The position numbers were made by a program, and so were the translations under genes. The notes below the pieces were generated by a model. The model saw nothing but the letters and a program-made list of their open reading frames with translations, was not told the origin of the DNA and did not search any database. A DNA stretch of 62,644 nucleotides from an uncultured Eubacteriales bacterium (GTDB lineage: Bacteria > Bacillota > Clostridia > Oscillospirales > CAG-382), in the NCBI GenBank assembly GCA_934444645.1, contig CAKSCV010000017.1, forward strand, positions 1-62,644, given 5' to 3'. Below are positions 23,059 through 32,514 of the stretch, in pieces. How positions within the stretch are numbered: position 1 is the stretch's first letter; each line of letters starts with the position of its first letter.

Positions 23059-24981
23059 ATGCACGAAATTTTCATAGAGGCGGAAAGCTTTCGGACGCTT
23101 GGCGGTTGGGCGGTCGATCAACAGTCTATGCAGACGCTGCATTCCTCCTATGTTTTGGCACACGGCCTTGGCGTGCCGGTGGCAGACGCGGTGACGGAGT
23201 TTTCCGTCGATGTGCCCGGCGAATATTCTGTTTGGGCGTTGACACGCGATTGGACGGCGGCATGGAATGCATCGGACAGCGCCGGAAAATTTGAACTATC
23301 TGTCGATGACAAGGCGTTCTCTGCGGTTCTCGGCACGAACGGTGCGACGTGGGATTGGCAGCTTGCCGGACAACGTTTTTTCGAAAAGGGAACACACATG
23401 CTTGCTTTGCACGACTTAACCGGCTTTGACGGCCGGTGTGACGCCGTTTATCTTTCCGACTGTCCGGAAAAGCCGGACGCGGCGGACGTGATACGCGCGC
23501 GGCTCGGCAGAAACGAGATTCGCGCGTGCGACACCGTTTATGACCTTATCGTGGTTGGCGGCGGTGTTGCCGGCGTCTGCACGGCTCTGGCGGCGTTCCG
23601 CAGCGGCGTGAACGCGTTGCTCATCCACGACCGCGGTGTGCTCGGCGGCTGCAACAGCTCGGAGGTTCGCGTGTGCATGGGCGGCAGGATCAACCTTGCG
23701 CCGTATGAAAACCTCGGCAACGTGGTAAAAGAGATCGCACCGGTTTCGGGACATCCGACCATTTTTGACGCGGCGCACTATGAGGACGACCGCAAGCGGT
23801 TTGCCTTTGACGATGGCGGCTATGACAAGAATATCCGCTTCAACAAGAGCGTGACCGGCGTTGAAATGGACGGCAAACGCCTTTGCGCCGTCATCTGCAC
23901 CGACGTTCTCACGGGCGAAAAGACCAAATATAAAGCAAAGCTGTTTGCGGACTGTTCGGGAGACGCGGTTTTGTCCCGTCTTGCGGGAGCAGAGGTCATG
24001 TACGGCAGGGAAGCGCAAAGCGTGTTCGGCGAAAGCCTTGCGCCCAAGGAACACCAAAAGCTTGTGATGGGACATTCCATCCGCTGGTACACGGAAAAGA
24101 CCGACGCGCCGAGCGATTTTCCGGACATCGGTTGGGGACTTGCTTTAGACGATACCACCTATTTGAACGTCTATAACGGCGATTGGGAGCAGGAGACCGG
24201 CTTTGCGCGCGACATGGCGGACGATATCGAATATATCCGCGATTATGGCTTACGCGCCATCTATTCCAACTGGTCGTATCAGAAGAACCATTGCAAAAAT
24301 AAAGCGGATTTTGCGTGCTATCGGTTAAAGTGGGCGTCGGCACTCGGCGGCAAGCGCGAAAGCTATCGTGTGGTCGGCGACTATGTGTTGACGCAAAGAG
24401 ATATCGAAGAAAAGACGTATCACGAGGACGGCACGGCGTGCCTTTCGTGGAGCATCGATATGCATTTTCCCGAACCGGATAATGCCGCAGCCTTCGGCGA
24501 AGCCTTCCGCTCGTTTGCCTATCACCGCGGTATCGTTTCGCCGTATCCGGTTCCGTACCGATGCCTTTATGCACGCGACGTGGAGAATTTATTCTTAGGC
24601 GGACGAACTGTCAGTACAAGTCATGTGGCGTTTTCCTCTGTGCGCGTTATGCGCACGCTCGGCATGCTCGGTGAGGTGGTGGGACTTGCTGCCGGAATCT
24701 GCCGTGAAAAGGCTTGTCTGCCGCGTGAGGTGTATACGAAATACCTACCGGAATTGCAAGACCGGATGAAGAAAGGCGTTCCCATTCCATGCGCGTTTGA
24801 AGGCTTGACAAACGCCGAGGAAGCCTATCACTTCAAGGACGCCGGCTGGTTTTCGCTCGATCATCCGGAATGCTCGGAACGGCACGACCCGGCAGCCTTG
24901 CGAAAGCTGAAGAAAGGCATTGCCGCTCTCGGTCTTCCGCACAAATATCCGCTGCCGAAGGAAGTTACCGAAGAAGAATAA
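23059..24981 (+). CDS. FAD-dependent oxidoreductase with N-terminal lectin-like domain
   Basis: 640 residues from ATG 23059. The first ~150 residues are beta-rich (EIFIEAESF, VDVPGEYSVWALTRDW, GTHMLALHDLTGFDGRCDAVYL), resembling the carbohydrate-binding-like module of some glycoside-active proteins. Then comes a Rossmann FAD site (YDLIVVGGGVAGVC) followed by GGCNSSEVRVCMGG and, near the end, LFLGGRTVSTSHVAFSSVRVMRT, the FAD_oxidored family pattern. No signal peptide. Members are found in polysaccharide-use loci; the substrate is not known. The gene ends in a strong bidirectional terminator. Confidence 0.87.
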   Translation: MHEIFIEAESFRTLGGWAVDQQSMQTLHSSYVLAHGLGVPVADAVTEFSVDVPGEYSVWALTRDWTAAWNASDSAGKFELSVDDKAFSAVLGTNGATWDWQLAGQRFFEKGTHMLALHDLTGFDGRCDAVYLSDCPEKPDAADVIRARLGRNEIRACDTVYDLIVVGGGVAGVCTALAAFRSGVNALLIHDRGVLGGCNSSEVRVCMGGRINLAPYENLGNVVKEIAPVSGHPTIFDAAHYEDDRKRFAFDDGGYDKNIRFNKSVTGVEMDGKRLCAVICTDVLTGEKTKYKAKLFADCSGDAVLSRLAGAEVMYGREAQSVFGESLAPKEHQKLVMGHSIRWYTEKTDAPSDFPDIGWGLALDDTTYLNVYNGDWEQETGFARDMADDIEYIRDYGLRAIYSNWSYQKNHCKNKADFACYRLKWASALGGKRESYRVVGDYVLTQRDIEEKTYHEDGTACLSWSIDMHFPEPDNAAAFGEAFRSFAYHRGIVSPYPVPYRCLYARDVENLFLGGRTVSTSHVAFSSVRVMRTLGMLGEVVGLAAGICREKACLPREVYTKYLPELQDRMKKGVPIPCAFEGLTNAEEAYHFKDAGWFSLDHPECSERHDPAALRKLKKGIAALGLPHKYPLPKEVTEEE

Positions 24982-25000
24982 AAAGAATAAATCAAACAAC

Positions 25001-25036
25001 AGCCGCCCGAACAGAAGCAAAACTGTTCGGGCGGCT
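25001..25036. terminator. Bidirectional terminator between convergent genes
   Basis: AGCCGCCCGAACAG (25001-25014) and CTGTTCGGGCGGCT (25023-25036) form a perfect 14-bp stem with an eight-base loop. It serves the plus-strand FAD oxidoreductase gene and the minus-strand ADP-ribosylglycohydrolase gene. Confidence 0.9.
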
Positions 25037-25054
25037 TTCTTTGGTGCGCTGCGA

Positions 25055-27034
25055 TTAGAATCGATACGGATTTTTCGAAGCGAACCATACGATCTGCTCA
25101 GCGCTGCTGCGTCCAAGCGAAAACGTGACGTTGTACTTTGCGTCCTCGTTGACGCGCGTCGCGCGAAGCACGATCTTATTTTCGCCCTTATGAAGCCGGA
25201 CATTTTCCAAATGCACGTTCTCCGCCGTCCAGTTATCACAGTTTTCACGCTCTCCGACACATTCGCCGTTGACATACAGCGCAAACGGCGCACTGTGTCC
25301 GACCTGAATGCAGACATTCACATCGTCCGATACAACGAGAATGCGGGAAAAATACGCGGTGCACGGACCGCGGAAACCGAAGAAGTCCGAAAGACGAAAG
25401 CTGTCTTCGGGAATGCTTGCAAGCGTCTGCTCGACAATCGGGCTTGCATACTCTCGGTCAAGCGGTGCGAAAAGTGCCGTTTCATCGGCAAAGTCCGTTT
25501 TGGTGTCCGGAAAGAAATTCAAGTGGAAATGTCTTTTTTTATCGGTATCTGTGCCGGGAATGCAGGATTCCGACATCAGTGCGGAATAGGGATATTTTTC
25601 GGAAAAATGCGCCAAAATGCGCTCGGTGTTGCAGATCGGCTCGGTACGCCAGAAAGGCCCGGTCAATTTCCACGGCGTCGCTCCGGCAAGGCCGAATGAC
25701 GTTTCAAGCACAGTTTTCCCGTTCTCGGTGACTGTGACCGGGAAAATATTGCGGTCATACACAAGCTCCGTATCGTCCGGCAGGAAAAATTCCACCAGTA
25801 CCGATAGTTTTTCACCCGGTGCAAGCACAATCGAAACGTGCGGCATCCGGCAGATGATACCGCCTGCTTCGCCGATATCGACGGCATATGTATGTGTTGC
25901 ATCGCCGCGGTTTTCGAAGCATAGTGTCACTTTCCGCGTTTGACCGAGCGCGATCGACGGGTCTTGATTCTCATATGCGGCGAAAAAGCCGAGCTCCGGT
26001 TGCTTTTCAAAGTTGAACGAAACCTCCGGCGCACCGCAAAGCGCGACTTCGGCGTTGACTTTTTTCGAGAATTCCACGCCGATATGTGCGATATCTTCGG
26101 CAAGGTCGAAAATTTTATTGCTGCGGCGGTGGCTCTTTACGCCGATCGCATAGGGAATCTCGGTCAAACCATAGGCACGCATGAGTTCGTTTGCGCCGCG
26201 AAGTATGCCGATGACCGCGCCGGCTGTTGCACAGGTGCAATCGGTATCAAAGCCGCAGTTAAGCGCAAGCATACTGGTCTTGATGATATCGTTTTCACCA
26301 AGTAACAGCGCCATGAGCGTAATTCCCATGTTCTGAAGCATATTGGTGCAGTCTGGATGCCCATAGCGGAACAGCAGCTTGGTAAGCACGGTTTTACTGT
26401 CCTTATATTTATCGCACAGCGAAAGCACATACACAACAAGTCCATAGAACGGCGACGTTTCCGGGACGACGGCAAGAGAACGCGTGATAAGGTCGGCCAT
26501 TTTTGTCTTTTCGTCCGCAAAAAAGGCTTCGCTTTCGAGCGCCGCTAAAAAGCGTTCGGCGTCGATGGATTCGCCATAATGGTCAAGGCAGCCGTCGCGC
26601 GAAGCAAACTCCGCCGCAAGCACCAGATTTCCGACGGCGACCGCCGCCCAGATTTCCGAACGGATCGGGCAACCCATACCGTTTCGGTAATAATCGTTGC
26701 AGAATTTACCGGAAACCGGCGGATAGATACCGCGTTTGAAGTTTTTGCGCATGACGGCGTATTCGCCTGGCGAATAGGCGCAGTGTGTGACAAAGCGTTC
26801 AAGAAGGTCAAACGAGGTGAAAGCCGCGCCCTTTTGCTCCAAAACGTCAAGCCACAGAATCTGTAGATCGAGGTCGTCGTTCGGCAGCTCGCAGTTGATC
26901 ATTTCCGGCATAAACGGCAGCTCCATCGGCATTTTGACGCCCTCATGCGGCGCGCCGATATTGCCGGAGACCGCTTTTCCGATAAAGCAGCCATAGACTT
27001 TGTCAAGGTAGGTTTGATACGATAGAGTACGCAT
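25055..27034 (-). CDS. ADP-ribosylglycohydrolase-family protein with C-terminal beta domains
   Basis: 659 residues from ATG 27034, which has AAAGGAG upstream. The N-terminal ~320 residues follow the family: VYGCFIGKAVSGNIGAPHEG, ELPNDDLDLQ with the metal-binding Asp pair, and the second site CGFDTDCTCATAGAVIGI. The remaining ~330 residues are beta-rich (VEFSKK..., CFENRGDATHTYAVDIGEAGG) and look like Ig-like or sugar-binding modules, ending in a CBM-like stretch (VNVCIQVGHSAPFALYVNG...). Family members usually remove ADP-ribose from proteins or small molecules; those with long beta-rich tails in gut Firmicutes may act on other ribosides or glycans, so the substrate is uncertain. Confidence 0.85.
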   Translation of the reverse strand: MRTLSYQTYLDKVYGCFIGKAVSGNIGAPHEGVKMPMELPFMPEMINCELPNDDLDLQILWLDVLEQKGAAFTSFDLLERFVTHCAYSPGEYAVMRKNFKRGIYPPVSGKFCNDYYRNGMGCPIRSEIWAAVAVGNLVLAAEFASRDGCLDHYGESIDAERFLAALESEAFFADEKTKMADLITRSLAVVPETSPFYGLVVYVLSLCDKYKDSKTVLTKLLFRYGHPDCTNMLQNMGITLMALLLGENDIIKTSMLALNCGFDTDCTCATAGAVIGILRGANELMRAYGLTEIPYAIGVKSHRRSNKIFDLAEDIAHIGVEFSKKVNAEVALCGAPEVSFNFEKQPELGFFAAYENQDPSIALGQTRKVTLCFENRGDATHTYAVDIGEAGGIICRMPHVSIVLAPGEKLSVLVEFFLPDDTELVYDRNIFPVTVTENGKTVLETSFGLAGATPWKLTGPFWRTEPICNTERILAHFSEKYPYSALMSESCIPGTDTDKKRHFHLNFFPDTKTDFADETALFAPLDREYASPIVEQTLASIPEDSFRLSDFFGFRGPCTAYFSRILVVSDDVNVCIQVGHSAPFALYVNGECVGERENCDNWTAENVHLENVRLHKGENKIVLRATRVNEDAKYNVTFSLGRSSAEQIVWFASKNPYRF

Positions 27035-27062
27035 AGACACTCTCCTTTTGTGTGTTTTGCTC

Positions 27063-27091
27063 ATTGTACTATAGGGAATTTCATTTTGCAA
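27063..27091 (-). promoter_or_regulatory. Promoter of the ADP-ribosylglycohydrolase gene
   Basis: Minus-strand TTGCAA (27091-27086), 17-bp spacer, TACAAT (27068-27063). The 27035-27359 interval otherwise holds this and the divergent S-layer promoter; a frame at 27129-27329 is not a convincing gene. Confidence 0.72.
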
Positions 27092-27276
27092 GTGATTTGG
27101 AAAAAGAACATAAGATTCTGCAAGTGAGTTGAAAAACAAACATAAAAAAGTGCAAATGTCCATGTCTTTTTTCGGAAACTTCGGAACAAAAAGGAGACTT
27201 TTTTCGTCTTTCAGACGTACAAAGGAGAGAATTGCCGAAAAAATGCTTAAATTCTCATTAAAATTTCAAAAAGCTC

Positions 27277-27305
27277 TTGTGCAAAATCAAAATATAGTGT
27301 ATTAT
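27277..27305 (+). promoter_or_regulatory. Promoter of the S-layer gene
   Basis: TTGTGC (27277-27282), 17-bp spacer, TATTAT (27300-27305), in a strongly AT-rich region, about 50 bases before AAAGGA and the ATG at 27360. Confidence 0.65.
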
Positions 27306-27359
27306 ATATGTGATAATAACTATTTGTAGTGTTTTGACGCAACAGAAAGGATGGACGCT

Positions 27360-30300
27360 ATGAACAACGGAAAGGGAAATAAACTGAAACTTGCCGCAAA
27401 GCTTGCCGGTTCTTTGTGCGCCGCGGTGCTTTTGACAGGCTCGCTCGGCGTTTCCGCCGCAAAGCTCACCGATATCGACGGACATTGGTCTAAGGACTAT
27501 GTGGAATACGGTGTACAGAAAGGCTACATCAACGGCTATGAGGACGGCTCGTTCCGACCGGAAGCCACGGTGACCCGCGCCGAGTTTTCCAAAATGATCA
27601 ATGCCTCTGTCGGCATTGCCAAAACGGCCGATATCTCCTTTAACGATATTTCGTCCGGGGATTGGTACTACCAAGAGGTGCGAAAAGCCGTCTATGCCGG
27701 CTACACCAACGGCTATGAGGACGATACCTTCCGCGCGGAAAACAGCATCACGCGTGAAGAAGCCGCCGTTATTCTGTCCCGAATCGCTACGCGTGCCGAA
27801 AAAACCAAGTCGCTGTCCTCTTTCAGAGATACCGACGAAATTGCCGATTGGGCGGAGGATGCATTCGAGCTTGTCTGCTCCAAGGGCTATATCACCGGCG
27901 ACGAGCAAAAGCGTTTGCAGCCGAAGGGCTTGTTGACACGCGGACAGGCGGCAAAAATCATCTATTCTCTTATCACGACCGAAAATATCTGTGCCAAGGA
28001 TTACACGATAAGCGCCTTCAATCCGACCTGCTCGGAAACCATTTTCACGGGCGATGTGATTTTCTCGTCCAACCTTTTGAAAAGCTCGCTTTCGCTGGAC
28101 GGCTGCCGCATTCTCGGAATGCTAAAAATTTCCGGCAGAGGCGGTGCGGAGATTTCCGCCAAGGATTCTCATATCGGAGCCATCGAAGTGAAGGGCGCCG
28201 ACCCGACCATCACGCTTGCGGACAGCTATGCCAAGTATGTGTATTTGGATGCACCGGCAAGCCTTGCGGGTTCACGGTACGGCACGGTGTATTTGTCCGG
28301 CGACAACCTCGTTTCCGGAACGGTTGAAATCAGTGCCAAACCCGAAAAAACCGTTATTTCGGCCGATGCGATCGTGCGCTTCGGCAATCTGCCGTTTTTG
28401 GAAATTGCCAAAAAGGCATCGGTTACCGTGCAGAGCGGCAAAATCGCTTCCATGACGGTTTCATCGGGTGCGAAAGGCAGCGTGATCACACTTTCGAATG
28501 ATGTTGAAGTGGATAACCTCACGGTGAATGCCGCCGTTTCCTTCCGAGGCAAGGGCGAAATCGCAAACGCCGTGAACAACGTGAGCGGCGTTACCTACGA
28601 AACAAGACCCAACAAGTTGACCGGCAAGGATTCCTCGTCGGATTCTTCGGGCGAAACCGATCCGGACGGCTATTTCTCACCGTCCATGGTATCTCCCTCC
28701 AAGAGCGCGACCGGCGTGTCGATAAGCACGGATATTGTTTTGGCTTTCGGACGGACGGTTTATGATGCGGACGGCGACAATCTTACGTCCTCCTACATCC
28801 GCCGGAATTTTGAACTTCACCGTTCCTCCGCAACCGGCACGGAAATCAGCTTTGATGTTTCCATGTCCTCCGCACACCGTCAGATCACGCTTGTGCCCGA
28901 TGAAAAGCTTGACTACGGCACGCGTTATTATGTGGTTGCCAAGGCCGGTGTTTTAACCGATACGAACGGCAACAAAAACTCCGCTATTTCCACTTACTTT
29001 ACGACGGTTTCCTCCGGTTCGTCTTCGTCGGATACCTCGTCGAAAATCACGTTCTCGCCGAAAAACGGTGCTTCCGACGTTTCCACCTCCGGAAAAATGA
29101 CCATCACCTTCTCTTCGGCTGTATATGACCTCGACGGCGACACGCCGACCTCCTCGTATCTCTCCCGTCAGGCGATCGAGCTTCGCGAAAAGAGCACGAG
29201 CGGAACGACCGTGCCGATCTCGGTTACCATCAACTCGACGCGCAAGGTGTTGACCGTAACGCCGGAGGAAGTCTTAAAAGTCAACACGCGCTACTACCTG
29301 ATCGTGCTTGACCGCAAGCTTATGTATTCGAATAAATCCAAAATTGCACGCAGCTATGTGAACTTCACCACCTCCGGCGAATTGGATGTGACCATCTCTC
29401 CGGCAAACGGCGCAACCGGTGTGGCGATTGATGAAGAAATCAAGCTGTCGTTCAATACCGAGATCTTCCGTCCGTCCGGCTCGAATGTAACGCAAACCTA
29501 CCTTGCCGAGCAGGCTCTCGAGCTGCGTAAATCCTCCGCAACCGGCACGAAGATCACCTGCACCGCCGTTCTGAACTCCGACCGCAAGACCGTTCGCCTG
29601 ATCCCGTCCGAACTGGAGCCGGGCACGCGGTATTATATCGTTATTCCGGCCGGCAAGCTTGCCGGTGAGGGCGGCGAGGAAAACAAAAAGATCACGAGCT
29701 ACTTTACGACGGCAAACGCCATGACGCCGGCCTTTAATCCGGCAAACGGTGCAACCGATGTTTCGCCGACCGACAATATCGTGATTAAATTCTCCGATGC
29801 CCTGTACGATAAGGATAAGAAACCGATCACGGCAGAGTATGTTGCAGAAAAGGTGGTTGTTCTCAAGAAAAACTCCTCCTCCGGCACGGCAATCCCGTTT
29901 GAAGTGGCAGTCGCTTCTGATTATAAGAGCTTTACCGTAAAACCGAAAACATCGTTTGTCACCAATGCTTCTTATTATGTTGCGGTCAACCGCAATACCC
30001 TGTACAACGAAAGCGGCAAGGCCAATACCGCCGGAAGCAGCCTGTTCAAAACCTCGTATTCCAACGCTCCCGATTTCTTACCGTACAACGGTGAAAAAGA
30101 CGTTGAAGTTGGCTCGACCATCCAGATTACCTTCGACCGCAGGATGTATGCCATCGGCGGTGCCGAGTTAACGACCAACTATGTCCGCAACAACGTTGTT
30201 GAGCTGTATAAGGGCAGCGAAGACGGAACGGCAGTGGCCTTCAGCGTTACGCTCAGCTCCGACAAGCAGACCATCACCATAAAGCCGAGTACCAAGCTTT

Positions 30301-31610
30301 CCGGCGAAACCACGTATGTTGTCGTACTTCGCAAGGCGTCGCTTGAGGATTCCGGCGGCAACGAAAACGCGCTGTACACCTCTACCTTCACAACGGCGGA
30401 AGCTGTAAGCACCGGCATTACCGTAACGCCTGCCAAAGCGGCGACCGGCGTTCCGGTATCGACGAAGATTACCGTCGAATTCGAAAGTGCCGTATACCGT
30501 ACAGGCGGCAGCAATGTATCGAACGCATACTTAGTCAATAACGTTTTCGAGCTTCGCAAGGGTTCGTCCTCCTCCGGCAAGAAGATCGAATGCACGGCGG
30601 AAATGGATTCTAAGAACCGCGTGATGACCATCACACCGACCGAGGATCTCGAAAAGAGCACGACCTATTATCTGCGTATTCTTTCCGGCTCGCTGCAGTA
30701 CGGCGACGGCACCACCAAGGTTCCGGCATATTCTTCTTACTTCACCACCGGCGACGGCAAACCGGTCGTTTCCTCCCTCAAAGTGGTTGAAGCCGGCGCC
30801 TCGCATTTGGTCTGCGAAGTTATCAGCTCTTCCGACGGCAACGTAACGGTTTCGGCTCTCGACGGCGGCAAGACGGTAAGCACCGCCACGACCGCTGTCA
30901 CCGCAGGCACGGCAACCCGTGTGACGGTGTCTGACCTTGCCAGCAACCGCACCTATACGCTTAGTGCCGTGGTGCAGAGCACGAGCGGCGAGCTTTCGGC
31001 GGCGCGTACCGCTTCCGGCAAGACCACAACGCCCTTTACCTTTGCCGTTGAAGACAAGACCGATACGACATTAACGGTAAAAATTCAAACCAACTGCAAG
31101 GGAACACTCGATATCACCTATACCGCACGCAAAACCGGCAAAAAAGAAACCCGTGTCACCGGACTTCTTTTGGAAAAAGACACAAAGCGCGATTTCGTGA
31201 TTTCCGACCTTACACCGAGCACCGAATACGATGTTACGGCCACCTTTACCGATCTGCTTGACGGAAGCTATACGGCGTCCGACCGTGTAACGACCGCCGC
31301 GGCACAAAAAGAAGTGTTGGAAATTACCGGCTTGACATTAGTTTCCTCAACCGGCGACACATACGAAGCCGATGTCAAGGACGGCAAGGCGACGCTTACC
31401 ATTGAAAAGGCCGAATATATCACCTTAAAAGGCTCGTCCTCCGTTGCAAACGCGAAATTCACCTTCAACGGCGAAACCGTGAATCCCGATACCGCTTCGG
31501 GAAGAATCACCGTTACGCCCGGCGAAGATACCATCGTTGCCGTTACGCTGACCTCCGGCGTGACCGGAACGGTTGTGGATGCAACCCTTACGGTTTCGGT
31601 TCGTAAATAA
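27360..31610 (+). CDS. Large SLH-domain surface protein with six Big_5-type repeats
   Basis: 1,416 residues from ATG 27360 (AAAGGA eight bases upstream). A signal peptide (to about residue 33, VLLTGSLGVSAAK) is followed by three SLH domains (about 35-205, e.g. DGHWSKDYVEYGVQKGYINGY) that anchor it to cell-wall polymer. Residues ~205-420 are a beta-helix-like section. Then come six repeats of about 105 residues, each beginning with a P-x-x-G-A-x-x-V motif and ending YY-V...FTT, the Big_5/SbsA Ig-like type. Fibronectin-like and C-terminal beta domains follow. It is probably a main component of the cell envelope. A strong terminator lies downstream. Confidence 0.92.
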   Translation: MNNGKGNKLKLAAKLAGSLCAAVLLTGSLGVSAAKLTDIDGHWSKDYVEYGVQKGYINGYEDGSFRPEATVTRAEFSKMINASVGIAKTADISFNDISSGDWYYQEVRKAVYAGYTNGYEDDTFRAENSITREEAAVILSRIATRAEKTKSLSSFRDTDEIADWAEDAFELVCSKGYITGDEQKRLQPKGLLTRGQAAKIIYSLITTENICAKDYTISAFNPTCSETIFTGDVIFSSNLLKSSLSLDGCRILGMLKISGRGGAEISAKDSHIGAIEVKGADPTITLADSYAKYVYLDAPASLAGSRYGTVYLSGDNLVSGTVEISAKPEKTVISADAIVRFGNLPFLEIAKKASVTVQSGKIASMTVSSGAKGSVITLSNDVEVDNLTVNAAVSFRGKGEIANAVNNVSGVTYETRPNKLTGKDSSSDSSGETDPDGYFSPSMVSPSKSATGVSISTDIVLAFGRTVYDADGDNLTSSYIRRNFELHRSSATGTEISFDVSMSSAHRQITLVPDEKLDYGTRYYVVAKAGVLTDTNGNKNSAISTYFTTVSSGSSSSDTSSKITFSPKNGASDVSTSGKMTITFSSAVYDLDGDTPTSSYLSRQAIELREKSTSGTTVPISVTINSTRKVLTVTPEEVLKVNTRYYLIVLDRKLMYSNKSKIARSYVNFTTSGELDVTISPANGATGVAIDEEIKLSFNTEIFRPSGSNVTQTYLAEQALELRKSSATGTKITCTAVLNSDRKTVRLIPSELEPGTRYYIVIPAGKLAGEGGEENKKITSYFTTANAMTPAFNPANGATDVSPTDNIVIKFSDALYDKDKKPITAEYVAEKVVVLKKNSSSGTAIPFEVAVASDYKSFTVKPKTSFVTNASYYVAVNRNTLYNESGKANTAGSSLFKTSYSNAPDFLPYNGEKDVEVGSTIQITFDRRMYAIGGAELTTNYVRNNVVELYKGSEDGTAVAFSVTLSSDKQTITIKPSTKLSGETTYVVVLRKASLEDSGGNENALYTSTFTTAEAVSTGITVTPAKAATGVPVSTKITVEFESAVYRTGGSNVSNAYLVNNVFELRKGSSSSGKKIECTAEMDSKNRVMTITPTEDLEKSTTYYLRILSGSLQYGDGTTKVPAYSSYFTTGDGKPVVSSLKVVEAGASHLVCEVISSSDGNVTVSALDGGKTVSTATTAVTAGTATRVTVSDLASNRTYTLSAVVQSTSGELSAARTASGKTTTPFTFAVEDKTDTTLTVKIQTNCKGTLDITYTARKTGKKETRVTGLLLEKDTKRDFVISDLTPSTEYDVTATFTDLLDGSYTASDRVTTAAAQKEVLEITGLTLVSSTGDTYEADVKDGKATLTIEKAEYITLKGSSSVANAKFTFNGETVNPDTASGRITVTPGEDTIVAVTLTSGVTGTVVDATLTVSVRK

Positions 31611-31632
31611 TACGCATTCAAAAAACAAAAAC

Positions 31633-31668
31633 AACGGCACACCGCTTGAGGCGGTGTGCCGTTTGTTT
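31633..31668. terminator. Bidirectional terminator after the S-layer gene
   Basis: AACGGCACACCGC (31633-31645) and GCGGTGTGCCGTT (31651-31663) pair perfectly; TTGTTTT follows on the plus strand and T-runs lie on the minus strand. It separates convergent genes. Confidence 0.88.
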
Positions 31669-31716
31669 TCTATATACATCCTTTGCGGTATTTTTTCCCG
31701 TAAAGGATTTTGTTGT

Positions 31717-32499
31717 TCAGGAATTGACTGTGCCCTCAAGGGATTTACTGAGAAAGGAGCGCAATTTTTCGCTTTTCGGTGCTCCGAAGATTTGCTCCGG
31801 CGTGCCTTGCTCCTCGACAAGACCGTCTGCCATATAGAGAATTCTGTCCGAAACGCCGCGGGCAAAGCCGAGTTCATGCGTGACAATGATCATGGTGGTG
31901 TTTGTGTCTTTTAATTCACGGATGACGCGTAACACCTCGCCGGTTAATTCCGGATCAAGTGCGGAGGTCGGCTCGTCGAAGCACAACACGTCCGGACTCA
32001 TGCTGAGCGCACGCGCGATGGCTACACGCTGCTGTTGACCGCCCGAAAGCTCGCACGGATAGGCGGACGCTTTGTCATGTAACCCCACCTCGCGCAGCAG
32101 CTCGCAGGCGCGTTCGGTAATCTGCTCTTTGGTGAGACCGTTCGGCTTTTTCTTTTCCAACAGCTCACTGGCAAGCGTCAGATTTTTGAGCACGGTATAC
32201 TGCGGAAACAGGTTGAACGACTGAAAAACAAGCCCGAAATGCAGATGGTTTTGGCGCAGCTCTTTTTCGGACAGATGCTTTTGAACGGACGCGTTGTAGA
32301 TTTCCTTGCCGTTAATGCTGATACTGCCCGTGTCCGGCGTTTCCAAAAAGTTCAAGCACCGTAAAAGCGTGGTTTTTCCGCTTCCGGAGGAGCCTAAAAT
32401 CGAGAGAACCTCGCCTTTTTCCAGTGAAAAATCGATTCCCTTCAAAACTTCTAATTTGCCGTAGCTTTTGCGGATGTTTTTGACTTCGAGTAAAGACAT
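31717..32499 (-). CDS. Polar amino-acid ABC importer, ATP-binding protein
   Basis: 260 residues. Walker A GSSGSGKT, Q-loop VFQSFNLFPQ, signature LSGGQQQR, Walker B VLCFDEPTSALD and H-loop VTHELGFAR are all present, and the size and FNLFPQYTVLKN region match the GlnQ/HisP family. It powers uptake of a polar amino acid together with the permease (16 bases upstream) and the lipoprotein further upstream. Glutamine, cystine or a basic amino acid are all possible substrates. Confidence 0.95.
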   Translation of the reverse strand: MSLLEVKNIRKSYGKLEVLKGIDFSLEKGEVLSILGSSGSGKTTLLRCLNFLETPDTGSISINGKEIYNASVQKHLSEKELRQNHLHFGLVFQSFNLFPQYTVLKNLTLASELLEKKKPNGLTKEQITERACELLREVGLHDKASAYPCELSGGQQQRVAIARALSMSPDVLCFDEPTSALDPELTGEVLRVIRELKDTNTTMIIVTHELGFARGVSDRILYMADGLVEEQGTPEQIFGAPKSEKLRSFLSKSLEGTVNS

Positions 32500-32514
32500 G
32501 GCTTCCTCCCTCCG

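Noticed and set aside
27129..27329. A 66-codon plus-strand frame upstream of the S-layer gene
   Set aside because: It overlaps the promoter region of the S-layer gene and has no ribosome site.
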